Shown one piece after another: positions 22,701 to 32,617 of a stretch of DNA of 64,000 nt. The stretch comes from Mauremys mutica (taxonomy: Eukaryota > Chordata > Testudines > Geoemydidae). The stretch covers positions 63,507,321 through 63,571,320 of the forward strand of contig NC_059075.1 of assembly GCF_020497125.1 (NCBI RefSeq), given 5' to 3'. Made by a program: the position numbers and the translations under genes. Each line of letters starts with the position of its first letter. Position 1 is the stretch's first letter. A model generated the notes under the pieces. It was not told the DNA's origin and made no database searches. It was given only the letters and a program-made list of their open reading frames with translations.

Positions 22701-25700
22701 CATCGGGGCGGGGGGGTCGGCTTATAAATGAACTGACTTATGATTGAGTATATACTTTAAAATTTCTACGTGCCCTTGCAGAAACCTAAGCCAGTTTATA
22801 ATCAACACATTTTAGAACAGTAAATGGATTAATCATACTAATTCTGTTAATGAATATAGTCTTTGGTAACAAAATATTATCCTAGGAGAAAACTTAAAGA
22901 ATGCTGATGTAACTTAATGTGCCCTGGAACTAGGTTTTTGTTTTCAAAATATTTATTACCCATGTAATAAGCTACATAAAAAATGTTTGTAGCAATTATA
23001 CCTGAGTACACCTCTAACACTGTATTTCCCTTTTTAGAACAAAATTAGGAGGCACACAAGTTGAGTAGGCAGTGTAAGTTGGAATGGTGATAGCTAATGT
23101 TGAAGCATTATATGGCTGGAGGGACTGGTGAAATCTCCGTTTATTTCCAGACATTCTGAGGTTGGGATTTTTTTTTTAGCGGTGTAGAACTTTTATAAAG
23201 AAAGTGAAATATTATTTTATTTATTATTAGCTGGATACCATTGAAACACGCTTTCAGTCTTAACTAAGTACTGTACTTCTTCTTTTGTGGTTTAACCTTC
23301 TGCCAGGTTCTCTGATATCAGAGTAGGGCTTTGTGAACCAGGGCAGTAGCTGGGTTTCCTAAAATAACAGTGGGCACAAGCACCCTGTTGATAAGCATGT
23401 TATTTGGAGAGAATAAGGTCCCTTTCTGTCCAAACAAGTAAATGCCAGGTCTCCTCAGCATCGTGATATCATGTACCCTGCTGGTGCATCCAGCGCTGGT
23501 GATCGTAAACTTTCCCTTTATGGTCATCTAAGGCCTGCATAATGCTTGAGTGATATCCTTTGCCATTGACATATTCATGTGCTCCCCGTGGTGGGCAAAC
23601 AATGGGCACGTGGTCACCATCAGTGGTCACAGTGCAGTTTGGTAAACCCATTCTCTCAAATCCTGCTATTATTTCAGACACATAGTAGGTATGTTCAATG
23701 CCTGGGGGTAGACCAAAGCAGTCATTGCCTCAAAAACCTCCACTACTACTACAGTACTGACTATTAACTTGCTCCCATCATACTGATTAGATACAGACCT
23801 GTAGCAATTGGGTGTAGCCAGTTTCCAGATGGCAGTAGCAAATAGCTTCTGCACTGGTATGCCCTCCCTCATTTGTGTGTCCTGATGCTGAAGGGTTGGG
23901 GCTAGCTCTATCTTGGCGTTTACCTTTCTGCCACACATTCTGCTGGAGAAATGGCAAGGTTTAGAGGACAGGGTGGTAGAGCAGCTCTGAAGATGGACAG
24001 GACTACTACGGTGCCTCTCCCTCTGAGGGAGGGCACTGGTGTTCAGTCAGGTAGTCTTGTCCATGCTCTGGCATCGGCTCAATGCCCCGGCCCCGGATTT
24101 CTGGAGTTCTTTTGGCCAGGACTGCACTGGGTCTCTGCGGGGGTCCTCCACCTACCCCTGGAGGAGGGAGGACAGGGCTTGAAGTGCCTGCGCACTCAGG
24201 TCCTCGTCTTCCGCCTCCAGGCCCTGCAGAGGCTCCTTTATGGTGCAGGTAGTCTGGCGTGAAGTGTATTGGCGCACGCCTTCCTCCGCCGCCTCCGTGG
24301 GCTCTGATATGTTTCTCCCCGATGAAGCATCCTAACCCATAAAACAAAACAGTCCTGAAATGTAATGTAAATGACCTTTTGGACACAGCTGTCAACTTAG
24401 GATTGTATGGTAAAAATAAAACAGCACAATAATTCTCTCAAAATGCAATTGGATCAACTTTTATAAGAACATCTGATTTACAGATACTCTGGCCATAAAA
24501 CTTTCAATGTATTGATACTTGACTGCATTTTTCAGTGGATCTTTCAGCAGTTATATGAAGTGCCTGCTTATAATTAAAAATATATATATTAAATGTATCA
24601 ACTTTTTTTTGCTTCTAAAGTAAGGTTCTCCAGTTATGTGAGCTGTGGCTTGTCACTTTTAAAACAAAATGGAAGTGAACTAAATTCCAAACAGTGTAAA
24701 ATACTTATTTCCTTAGTCGTGGTTTTTAAGATTTATGCTGAAACTTTTTCATGAGTCTGGTGCTCTTTGCTACTTTTTCTGACTGTAAAGACACTACACT
24801 ACAGAGCTACAAAGATTTCTTGCTGCCATGAGGGAGTTTTTATAAACTGGATTGTCTGTCAGTGTTAGACTTAATTGGCGGGAGGGATAGCTCAGTGGTT
24901 TGAGCATTGGCCTGCTAAACCCACGGTTGTGAGCTCAATCTTGAGGGGGCCATTTGGGGATTTAGTTGGGGATTGGTCCTGCTTTGAACAGGGGGTTGGA
25001 CTAGATGATCTCCTGAGGTCCCTAATAATCTATGATACAAGTTGCTCTTAAGATTTGTATTTAAATATTAGATTTATGGGCTTGCACTACTACAATTTAG
25101 TGTTTTTCATATTTTAACTGAATTTTTTTATCTGTTTCCAGAGAGAATGCAGAAGGGGGAAGAATAATTGTTGAAGTTGATGAAAAAGTGGCAAAAGTCA
25201 GAAACATAAAGGTAAGTTTGGGTTTTTTTCTTCTGCTTCTCAAACTCTGATGGTTCTAGAACAGGGGTGGGCAAACTTTTTAACCTGAGGGCCACATTGG
25301 GGAATAGAAATTGTATGGCGAGCCATGAATGTTCACAAAATTGGGGTTGAGGTGCAGGAGGGGGTGAGAGCTCTGAGGGGGGGGCTGGGATGAGAAGTTT
25401 GGAGTGTAGGAGGGTGCTCTGGGCTGGGACTGAGGGTTTCAGAGAGGGATCAGGGCTGGGACAGGGGTGCGGGAAGCAGTGCAGGTTCTGGCTGGGGGTG
25501 TGGGCTCTGGGTGGGGCTGGGGATGAGAAGTTTGAGGTGCAGGAGGGTGCTCCGGGCTGGGATCAAGGGGTTTGGAGAGTGGGAGGGAGATCAGGGCTGG
25601 GGCAGGGGGTTGGGGCATGGGGAGAGGCTCAGGTGTGCAGGCTCCAAGCAATGCTTACCTCAAGCAGCTCCCAGTAACAGTGGCATGTCCCTTCCCTGGC

Positions 25701-28700
25701 CCCTATGCATGGAGTGGCCCCAGCCTTTGGAACGGGGCTATGCCGTGTTTTCCGGAAGCCATGTGGTGCGGCCCCCAACCTGGCGACCGGGCTGGAGCAC
25801 CGGAGCGGGGCCAAGCTGCGTGGTATGGCCCCTGACCTGGTGTCCCGGCTGGAGCTCAGTGTCCGGCTTAAAATGGCCGATCTGGCCCCCGGACCGTAGT
25901 TTGCCCACCCCTGTTCTAGAATAATGATGAAATTCTGTGGGACTGTATAGCTGTATTTTTATTTGGCCATTGGATCATCCAAAAAGCAAGTTTACAAATA
26001 AAACAGGAAGGAAATATGAAGAAAGAATCTTTAATTGGCACAGATACTGTGTTGTTTTAGAGTTTCCATGAACATCTGTGTTTTTTGTAAGATAAACAAA
26101 GAACATGTAGCTGTGCTTCTCTTGCTTTCTGTTTTCTGTATCTATCAAAGCCTCAGTACTGTGGCTGCATGCCATGGTTCAAGGCTGTCAGTAAATTATT
26201 AGTAACAGTAAGATAGTCACAAAATCCCAAACATCTGGATAACTTTCTCTCTTTCCTTTTCTCCCTTCTCCCACCATTTGCAGTCAGATGCAATTGCAAC
26301 TAAGGTGTGAAATTGAGCAAAATTTATTCAGCTACAGTTAAGGCTTTGATGGGTGACTGAGAACACTGAGAATTAACATACTGCACCCTCCTTCCTTTCC
26401 CTTTGGGATTCTTGGAGGCTACCTGCATGGGACGTGAACCAGAGCTGTGTTTAAGACACTGAGGCTCTTTAATGCTGCTAAGCTACTCAGTAAATTAGTA
26501 AAATGGGACCAAAGTCTGTGTTTCCATGCTCTTTCCGCTTCAAAAGGCAAATGAATGAAATGTAGAATAGTCTAGATAACTGGGGGAATTCTAAAGGACT
26601 CATGTTTTCTTTATTTCTTGCTTGCTTTTTTGTTTATATCTGCATGTCAGCCCAATTATTTTAGATGACTTGTTCAAGAGAATTAGTATTTTAAATTTCT
26701 TAGGAGGAAGCTTGGCACAGATGAGATGAATAGACTTGTGCCTTTTACCCTCTTGTTCTGGCTGCTAATCTGGGCTTTATCCTGTTAGGATAGCAGTTGA
26801 TAGTGCTCAGCAATGCCAGAGATGCTTTTTTCTTCTCTCTTGCAGGTGTGAAGGGGGAAGGTACTGCTCACCTGCTGTATAATTCCTTTCTTCTTCATGT
26901 ATAATATTATGGCCCCAATCCTGTAAATTGTTCCGTATGGGCCAAGCTTGAGTCAGTTTGACTCTGTGCAGGTGCAGGGCTCTTCCCATGTGGAACAGTT
27001 TGCATGATTAGGACCTAGGGACCTATGGAAGTATTTCCTTTTGCAACACTTTAAAGCTTTGCACCTAAAACTGACATAGGAGAAGACAGTAGGACTGTAA
27101 TTCTAATTTAAATATTTGAATAACCATTGCTCCTCTACCCTCTAAAATAAATAAAGTCAGATTAAGATTTCCTGGTCTACTTACCTAGGGACACAGGGAC
27201 CTAGAACTGAAGCAAATTGAGCTAATGTTAGTAGTTTAACATTTGTTTCAACAATAGAGCTTCTGGTACCTTACAAAGATTTGGTTCCCTTCGTCATGCC
27301 CATTTGACAATAAGTGAGAAATTATACTGGTAATTTCATAAGGTAATTAAAGTAAATGTTCGGACAGAGCAAATCTGAGGTCACAATAAGATGACAGAAA
27401 TGTTGAGGAGTTTGCAGAGACCAGGTGGTTCTTGGTAGTTTTTGCATTTTAATTGTTTTACTAACGGTTATATGCATCAAAGGTGTTCCAGAGTCTCCTT
27501 ACAGTTCCATCTTCAAGAAGAATCTGAAGTGTGTGTCACAAGTTTAGAGTCTTAGTGAAAGGATTCCTCTGGAATAAGCCTAGAGCATAGATAGATTGTA
27601 AAATGGATGAAGAGTTTAGCAGGTTATAATGCTCAGCTAGGCTACAGCATAGTTAACAATCAGTATATTTAATATTAGGTTATTTTAGAGAGGTTTTCTG
27701 TGTGTATTTCTGTGTGTCAGAGAAAAGGCAGAAATGGCCTTAAAGCTTAGCATGTGCACTCATAGTAATCCATGTAAACAACTTCTATGGTACAGAATTA
27801 TCTGGTGATATGAGAGGAATATCTTTTGAAGGCAGAAAATGTGCTACAGATCAGACAGTAAATATCACAGCAGTCAGATTAAGCTACTAGGCCAGGATTT
27901 CCAGAAGTGACTACAGAGTTTGTGTGCCCAACTTGAAACAACTGAAAGAGGACGGATGTGCAGCGTGCAGGTGCTCAGCCCTTTCTCAAGCATGCAAGAA
28001 AAATGGGAGCTTCCTCACTACGTGCCTCACTTGTGTGGTGGGTTGTTCCAATGGTCCCTTTTCTCCCCAGCCATCATGTCTTTTGCTTTCTTGGGGGAAT
28101 CTCTGACAATCAGGATAGTGTTGTGGGGATTTGGGGATTAACCTAGTCAAACCCAAGCAGCGAATTTAATCAGGCCCATCTAGGAGTCCCTCCCTGAAAT
28201 GATAGTAGCTAGGAAGAAGCCATCTGTAGGCTTCAGATGTGCAACTGAACCTAGTTAGACTGACCTTTTGAGAGAGAGCCATGAAAGAAGTACTTTGCTT
28301 AGGAACAGAGCGATGGAGGGGCTTGCTTACCAGAAGTCTGGCAGGGAGTTCTGGAGCCATAAGAGCTGACCTATTTATATTTTGTTTGATATTTCAAGAC
28401 TGTTAAGTTTTATGAAGGGAAAGGGGTTGCCTTGTCTACATACCAGTTTTACTTCTTGTAAATATACCAGTATGTTAAAGTGGTACAACCCCCAATATGG
28501 ATAGTTATCAGTATAAAAAGTGCTTTATGCCAGCAAGCTATTCCTGTACAGGAAGAGAATAAGCTATAAGTACATAAAGCACCTATACAGCAGCATAACC
28601 ATTTCTACACTAGGGTTGTACCAGAATAATAATTTAGGTTTGGGAAAAAAAAAACACAACCCAACGTACCCCTAATGAAAATAGTTATACCAGTGCACAA

Positions 28701-29102
28701 ACTGTGTAGCTGAAACCTTTACGTTAATAGGGATTTATTTTGTAGCCTGTCACTTTGATTATAAAACTGAATCTGCAGAGATAAAGTACCGTATTCATTT
28801 TATCTTGTTGCAATAGGCAGTCAGGGCTCCTAGTTAGCCACAATCAGCTACTGCAGAAAACAATGGAGAGTTCTCTTTTGGGTTACAGCACTTATAAGGC
28901 TTCTGAATAAACCTCATTTATTGAAGATAATCCTTTTGAATTAACTGATCAATAGACTAGCTTACATTTTAACACTAGCCAAAGGAAACATCAGTTGGAG
29001 TTAATTCAACATGACCAATTTAGAATCATGTGGGTTTCTCCATACATGAGGTCCTTTTTCATTTAAGGATAAATATACAGCCGCCGTGCCCCCTCCCCCC
29101 CC

Positions 29103-29137
<35 letters not shown>

Positions 29138-31312
29138 ACCCAAAAACTGCTGTTAGCAAAGAGGCTCTTTTAGATAGGCTTGCATAACAATTTCCCAGTA
29201 ATCTCCACAAATTATGATAATACTTACCATTTACAGTGCTTTTCATTCATAGATCTTAAAGGTAGCTAAGTGTTATCATCACCGTTTTTCAGCAATAGTG
29301 GCTAAGTGGCTTAATAATGAGATATTTACTGTTCTAATTAATAGTGAATTTAACTATATTTCTTTTCTACTTATGCTATTGCCAGATGTCAAGTTTGCTA
29401 ATTCTGTTGCTGCTAATGGCAGTGTTACATATGGATCCAGCTATTTCTGGCTCATGTGTGACTCAAGGTTTCCTCCTTTGATTTGGGAAGGAGAAGTGTT
29501 TGGGTTTTTGGAAAGTGCCTTTCTCACTTGCTGGGTGCAAACAGATACAGCATCTTGTTTAGAATCAAACAATGACTTGTGTAGGAAGAGCTGTTTGATT
29601 TCCTTAACTTCTTGAGTCACCTTTGTAAAAATAATAATCATTTTCATGAAAGCCATAGGCATACATGGCACTTCACAGCTCAAATAAAAAGACAAGCTCC
29701 TGCCCTTAAAAGTTTACGATCATAAATATTAGACCTGATTCTGCAGTCCTTATTCACAGGAGTAGTGTCATTGACTCTTTAATGAAACTTTACTAAATCC
29801 TTTAAACAGCTTTTTCTAATATCAAGAGACTCACCCCACCTCCAAACCCTCCCCCCGGAAGAGTTTGGAGGTGGGAAGTGTGTTTAAAAACAGATTAAAA
29901 AATTCCAGTAGGGTGTTATCCCATTCTTTGCACAGATTAATTTAATGTATGGCATCCGACTTCTTAGAATCAGCAATGAAAGCTGAAATCATAAACAAGG
30001 TTAAAATATGTATATATATTTTTAGAAATTATGTACATTATAAAGTAGCTCTGGGAAATTTTGTTTTGATTAACTGATGGCTGTTTAAACTAGAGCTGTA
30101 TAGACCAATATTGGGTATGTCTTCACTGCAGAGTTAGCCTTGCCCCAACACCCTTCCTGTCTACACACAAACTTCTCACTTGTATTTAGTGGTGCTTTCA
30201 ACCTGGGCTAATTGGCATGTCTGTGGGTATGGATTAAAACTTTGTAGTGAGGACTGTAAGCTAAACCACTCAGGAGTTGATAGTCCTCCAGTGCCTTCCC
30301 AGAATTCCCCATGTGTGCCTGGAAGGGACAGACAAGTTCTTCTACAACTTAATATGAAAGAATAGTAGAGCCATGGGATATGCCCCTACAAATCCTAATG
30401 ACACATACGGATGAGTGTAGCACTAGTGAGGTTGTAGTAATTCAGGTATGGCTTTGCAGTGTGGCTACTGACACATGGGCTAGGCTAACTTAGGTGCCCA
30501 GACCTGAATGCCCGTCACCCAAGCTACATTTTTAGTGAAGACATATATCCTAAGTGAAATACTTGAGTAACAAAAAGAAGTAGCTCCAACCTATGCTATG
30601 TCTGGAGGGTTTGGTCATGATTACTGGTTAATCAAAACTCAGGATTTGCTATGGCACTTTGTAATCCATAACACAGAGGGAGGAGAACTGATAAGCTGTT
30701 AATACAACAAGGTACAGAAGGAGAGAATATAGACTTGTGGTTAAAGCGTAATACTAGGAGTTGGGAGGTGTGGTTCATATTTCTGGCTCTACCATAAACA
30801 TAGTCATTTAACCTCTGGGATTCAGTTTCTCCATCTGTAAAATGGGGATAATGCTTTCCCACCTAAAATGGATGCTGAGGATTAACTCAGTAATGCTTGT
30901 AAAATGCTTGGAGATCGTTGGATGGAAAACTCTTAAGTGCATTGTACTTTTTTTGAAGTAGGAGAGAAGTGGTGAATGAACTGCTCAGTGAAAGTTTTAC
31001 CCTAGCAGCTTTGTGATGGATCCATCCATATTTTTTCTTTGACTTTTGTGCAAGAAAATGAAAACAGGATGAACTTGGAGCCATGAATATTTGTGTTGTG
31101 AGAAGGGGAAAAGAATATCCTGGACAGACTTTTAAAATGATGCTCTTTGGTAATCCTCAAATTCAGGTGCTCTTTCTATCTTCCCCCCTGTTCAGGTAGA
31201 CAATAGGCTTGAGGGCCCATGGGACACAAGAGAGAAGATTGTGGCTTTTGGCTTTGATTTCTGCTATTGGTCAGTTGATCCTGAGGATCCTAAATATGCA
31301 TCTCAGGAAGTG
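16529..31312 (+). CDS. STARD9: STARD9 (KIF16A), kinesin-3 motor, first three coding exons
   Basis: Exons 16529-16575, 25142-25211 and 31196-31312 join in frame to 78 codons: MANVKVAVRVRPLSKR, then ENAEGGRIIVEVDEKVAKVR, then VDNRLEGPWDTREKIVAFGF with DYCYWSVDPEDPKYASQEV. This matches the N-terminus of human STARD9, the start of a kinesin motor domain (first beta strand VAVRVRPL). STARD9 is a very large centrosomal kinesin with a C-terminal START lipid-binding domain, needed for pericentriolar material cohesion in mitosis. The ATG is chosen because the protein begins there in human and it lies in the CpG island. The P-loop (GQTGSGKT) exon was not found in 31313-64000, so the gene continues past the window. 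Confidence 0.95.
16721..19159. other. STARD9 intron 1, 5' part
   Basis: A GT-rich patch near 16860-16935 follows the CpG island, and an AAAC repeat is at 17499-17523. No element or exon is recognised in the remainder. Confidence 0.45.
17499..17523. repeat. (AAAC)n microsatellite
   Basis: About six tandem AAAC units. Confidence 0.9.
19160..19355. mobile_element. Short hAT element
   Basis: Ends AGTTTGAGAACCACTG, the inverted form of the common hAT terminus CAGTGGTTCTCAAACT; the left end CAGGGGTTTGTGAGG is worn. Flanking octamers CCTTAGTG (19152-19159) and CTTTAATG (19356-19363) agree at 6 of 8 positions. Confidence 0.7.
19712..19915. mobile_element. Penelope-like element, inverted dimer, perfect 10-bp TSD
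   Basis: Flanked by TTATTTCAAA at 19702-19711 and 19916-19925. The insert opens with TATCAGAGGGGTAGCTGTGT, then holds two arms of about 70-80 bases in head-to-head orientation: AGCAGCAAAGAGTCCTGTGG ... and its complement ... GGACTCTTTGCTGCT. The same terminal unit occurs at 63088-63187, and related text ends the Penelope copy at 62281-62920. Inverted terminal units and 5' truncation are known for Penelope-like elements. Confidence 0.75.
19952..20217. mobile_element. Palindromic PIF/Harbinger MITE
   Basis: Termini GGCTGTGGCTACACTTA and (inverted) GGGCTTGGCTATACTTA, flanked by TTA at 19949-19951 and 20218-20220. The interior is a series of nested palindromes built on GCAGCGCT, for example AGCGCTGGGAGAGAGC opposite CTCTCCCAGCGCT. 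Confidence 0.8.
20221..21456 (+). mobile_element. PIF/Harbinger element, internally deleted, sharing a TTA with its neighbour
   Basis: Left end GAGTATGTCTACACTGG, right end (inverted) GGCCCTGTCTACATTGG, flanked by TTA at 20218-20220 and 21457-21459. The left TTA is also the right target duplication of the MITE at 19952-20217. It keeps part of a transposase gene (20730-21050) but lacks the catalytic domain. Confidence 0.8.
20700..21050 (+). pseudogene. Harbinger transposase remnant, N-terminal part
   Basis: The frame encodes a stretch close to the N-terminal part of the transposase at 57313-58440: ECHLWARETSNEWWDHIRMH, WDDEQWLQNFQMRKA, and VAIALWKLASPDCSKREIAY. These correspond to the region before the DDE domain in PIF/Harbinger transposases. 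The frame ends at 21048-21050 just before the catalytic domain would begin, so it cannot encode an active enzyme. Confidence 0.75.
21460..22047. other. STARD9 intron 1, mostly unassigned
   Basis: 21960-22035 resembles an old CR1/L3-type LINE end (GTGCCTAGCTCAATGGGATC ... CTAAGCACTTCCACAATAC). The remainder is AT-rich and unassigned. Confidence 0.4.
22048..22757. mobile_element. TA-flanked inverted-repeat DNA transposon
   Basis: Left end CCGTATGTATTCGTTCATAA; right end ATGATTGAGTATATACTT, the complement with mutations. TA dinucleotides flank both sides. The copy at 51091-51585 has the same, better preserved termini and the same GTCGGCTTATAAATG sub-terminal phrase. TA targeting points to the Tc1/mariner superfamily; no transposase is present. 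Confidence 0.7.
23310..23940 (-). pseudogene. Harbinger transposase relic, minus strand
   Basis: Three pieces in different frames, in transposase order: ATAIWKLATPNCYRSVSNQY (upstream), then FERMGLPNCTVTTDGDHVPI with YVNGKGYHSSIMQALDDHKG, then SRVHDITMLRRPGIY and ILGNPA. They align with the transposase at 57313-58440. The first two acidic residues of the DDE triad are still visible (TDGDH, VHD). Frameshifts separate the pieces and no termini were found. Confidence 0.75.
24020..24330 (+). mobile_element. LINE remnant resembling the L1/Tx1 clade
   Basis: The translation contains FLEFFWPGLHWVSAGVLHLP followed by LEEGGQGLKCLRTQVLVFRL and QALQRLLYGAGS, a pattern known from the C-terminal region of Tx1-type LINE reverse transcriptases of fish and amphibians. 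A TGA at 24261-24263 stands where Trp is usual, and the frame continues for another 20 codons. The clade is assigned from pattern memory only. Confidence 0.5.
24331..24889. other. STARD9 intron 1, no recognisable feature
   Basis: AT-rich sequence up to the SINE. Confidence 0.4.
24890..25036 (+). mobile_element. Full-length tRNA-derived SINE (tortoise type)
   Basis: The head is tRNA-like: GGGAGGGATAGCTCAGTGG (A box) and GGTTGTGAGCTCAATC (B box). The tail, GGGGGTTGGACTAGATGATC to CTATGAT, is shared with the fragment at 1034 and with the 3' end of the CR1 at 32618. It ends 105 bases before STARD9 exon 2. SINEs with CR1-derived tails are established for turtles. Confidence 0.85.
25142..25211 (+). 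CDS. STARD9: STARD9 coding exon 2
   Basis: 70 bases that complete the split Arg and encode ENAEGGRIIVEVDEKVAKVR then NIK. The acceptor is TTTCCAG ending at 25141 and the donor GTAAGT at 25212. A hAT element lies only 50 bases downstream. Confidence 0.94.
25262..25913 (+). mobile_element. hAT element (CAGGGGTGGGCAAACT family), perfect 8-bp TSD
   Basis: Flanked by TTCTAGAA at 25254-25261 and 25914-25921. Termini CAGGGGTGGGCAAACT and AGTTTGCCCACCCCTG are a perfect inverted pair. The interior is G-rich, with degenerate units like GGTGCAGGAGGGTGCTC and TCAGGGCTGGG. Related copies are at 36843, 44738 and 52857. No transposase. Confidence 0.92.
25922..28427. other. STARD9 intron 2, mostly unassigned
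   Basis: 26890-27012 resembles an old CR1-type LINE end (GGCCCCAATCCTGTAAATTG ... ATGATTAGGACC). Elsewhere no exon or repeat is recognised. Confidence 0.4.
28428..28725. mobile_element. Probable worn Harbinger MITE
   Basis: Starts GGTTGCCTTGTCTACATACC and holds repeated ACCAGTAT / ATAACCATTTCTACACTAG text like other turtle MITEs. The right end and target duplication are not clear. Confidence 0.35.
28726..30112. other. STARD9 intron 2, with old LINE pieces
   Basis: 29240-29315 and 29640-29780 read like worn L2/CR1 ends (for example GACAAGCTCCTGCCCTTAAA and GACCTGATTCTGCAGTCC). At 29832-29876 a hairpin pairs CCCACCTCCAAACCCT with AGTTTGGAGGTGGG. Confidence 0.4.
29101..29139. repeat. (CT)n(CA)n microsatellite
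   Basis: A short CT run followed by 14 CA units. Confidence 0.95.
30113..30550. mobile_element. Harbinger-type MITE
   Basis: Left end GGGTATGTCTTCACTGCAGA; right end TTTTAGTGAAGACATATATC, its worn complement. The same termini bound the element at 44364-45574. The target duplication is not clear. Confidence 0.6.
30722..30920 (+). mobile_element. MIR SINE, nearly complete
   Basis: ACTTGTGGTTAAAGCG, then TGGCTCTACC, TCATTTAACCTCTGGGATTC, AGTTTCTCCATCTGTAAAAT and TGCTTGTAAAATGCTTGGAG follow the MIR consensus in order. Confidence 0.8.
31196..31312 (+). CDS. STARD9: STARD9 coding exon 3
   Basis: 39 codons, phase 0 at both ends, containing the kinesin-3 block AFGFDYCYWSVDPEDPKYAS. The acceptor is TTCAG ending at 31195 after a pyrimidine tract; the donor is GTGAGT at 31313. 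Confidence 0.95.
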
Positions 31313-32617
31313 GTGAGTAATGTTTCAATCCTCCGTGTGTGTCCTGTTTTGTCCTTTATTATTGTGTTTGGTGAGAAGGTGGGGAGGATATAAACCCTCA
31401 GTAACCAAGTTTGAGATTCTAGTATTTGATTTATTTTTCCTAGGACCATCTTTTTCTTATTCTGTTGATGATATATCAGTACTGTATCCCCACTGTGGTA
31501 ACATCACAGTCCTTAATTTAAAATAAAAAGTACTGGAGTACTCTTTGTACTAGTTGATATGACACAGTCATAAGTGATGTTTCAGCTTTCTGATAAGCGC
31601 TTATGATCTGAAAAGACAAGAAGCCCGAGAGACTCCAGTTAAAGCAATGAAAAATAATTGGGGGTCAAATTCTGGAGGGAGAAAATGATGGTACTCTATA
31701 TAAGTGCTGACCACAATCCCAAACTTAGTCCACAGAATCAGAGTAGCTCGATGTTTCTACTGAAATGATCAGCATTGAAGTGACATTTTAAATGGCAGCA
31801 TTAAACTTCAATGTTAACACCACATTGTTCTGAACAATACCAGATTAACTCTGAGCTTTTAATTAGAGAATCAGAAATCTCTTATACCAACCAGCACTCT
31901 TCCTAGTTTGATAGTCCAAGATTTGTTTGGTTAAATACAAAGGTCATAGGGATATGTGTATTAAAAAAAAACAAAAAATGATATGGTTCACTTCCTTTTT
32001 TTCAGTAACCCAGAGGTTCTTGTAAAACGACAAGTAATTATGGGAAAACAGCCCCTACTGTCTCCAGACATGTGCATTCAGTGCTATCTGCTGACAGTAG
32101 TGATTAAAACATGTTTTTACTGCTCTTTACTACTAATAGACTTGAAGAGCCAACACATCTAAGAGGTTGCTGTATCTATTTGATCTTGTCCATCAGTAGA
32201 ATTGTTTACTAAATTCCAATCATTATACCTGTGCAGGCCTGTTGAAGACAATGGAGTCACACAGGTGTCACTGAGGACCAAATTAGCCCTGCAGAACCTG
32301 TTCCATTGGTGATGATGTGCACAGTACCCAGCTTTACTCTGAGTCTATGCTGAATTTGCAAGGTGGCAGTTATAAAAATTATGGATCTGCCAAGGAGAAA
32401 CCTAGCGCAACAGGGTGGGAGGAGGCTATTGGGTATTTCGTTGCAGCTCCTTGATTCTCTGGGTGGCTCTGTGCTGGCTGCAGCTCTAACTGAAATTGGA
32501 GCATCCTGACAGTCGTGCCAACCTTTGTCAGCTTTCATTAGTCTCCAAAGAACAGTCATCCAGCTAAGAATAGCCAGAGCGCCATGCCTCTAACATTCTC
32601 CTTATCCACCTACTACA
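31313..32617. other. STARD9 intron 3, first part, no recognisable feature
   Basis: No exon with kinesin motor motifs and no repeat with clear ends. Confidence 0.4.

Noticed and set aside
24890..24965. tRNA gene
   Set aside because: The A and B boxes are present, but the sequence does not close into a proper acceptor stem and continues into a CR1-like tail; it is the head of a SINE.
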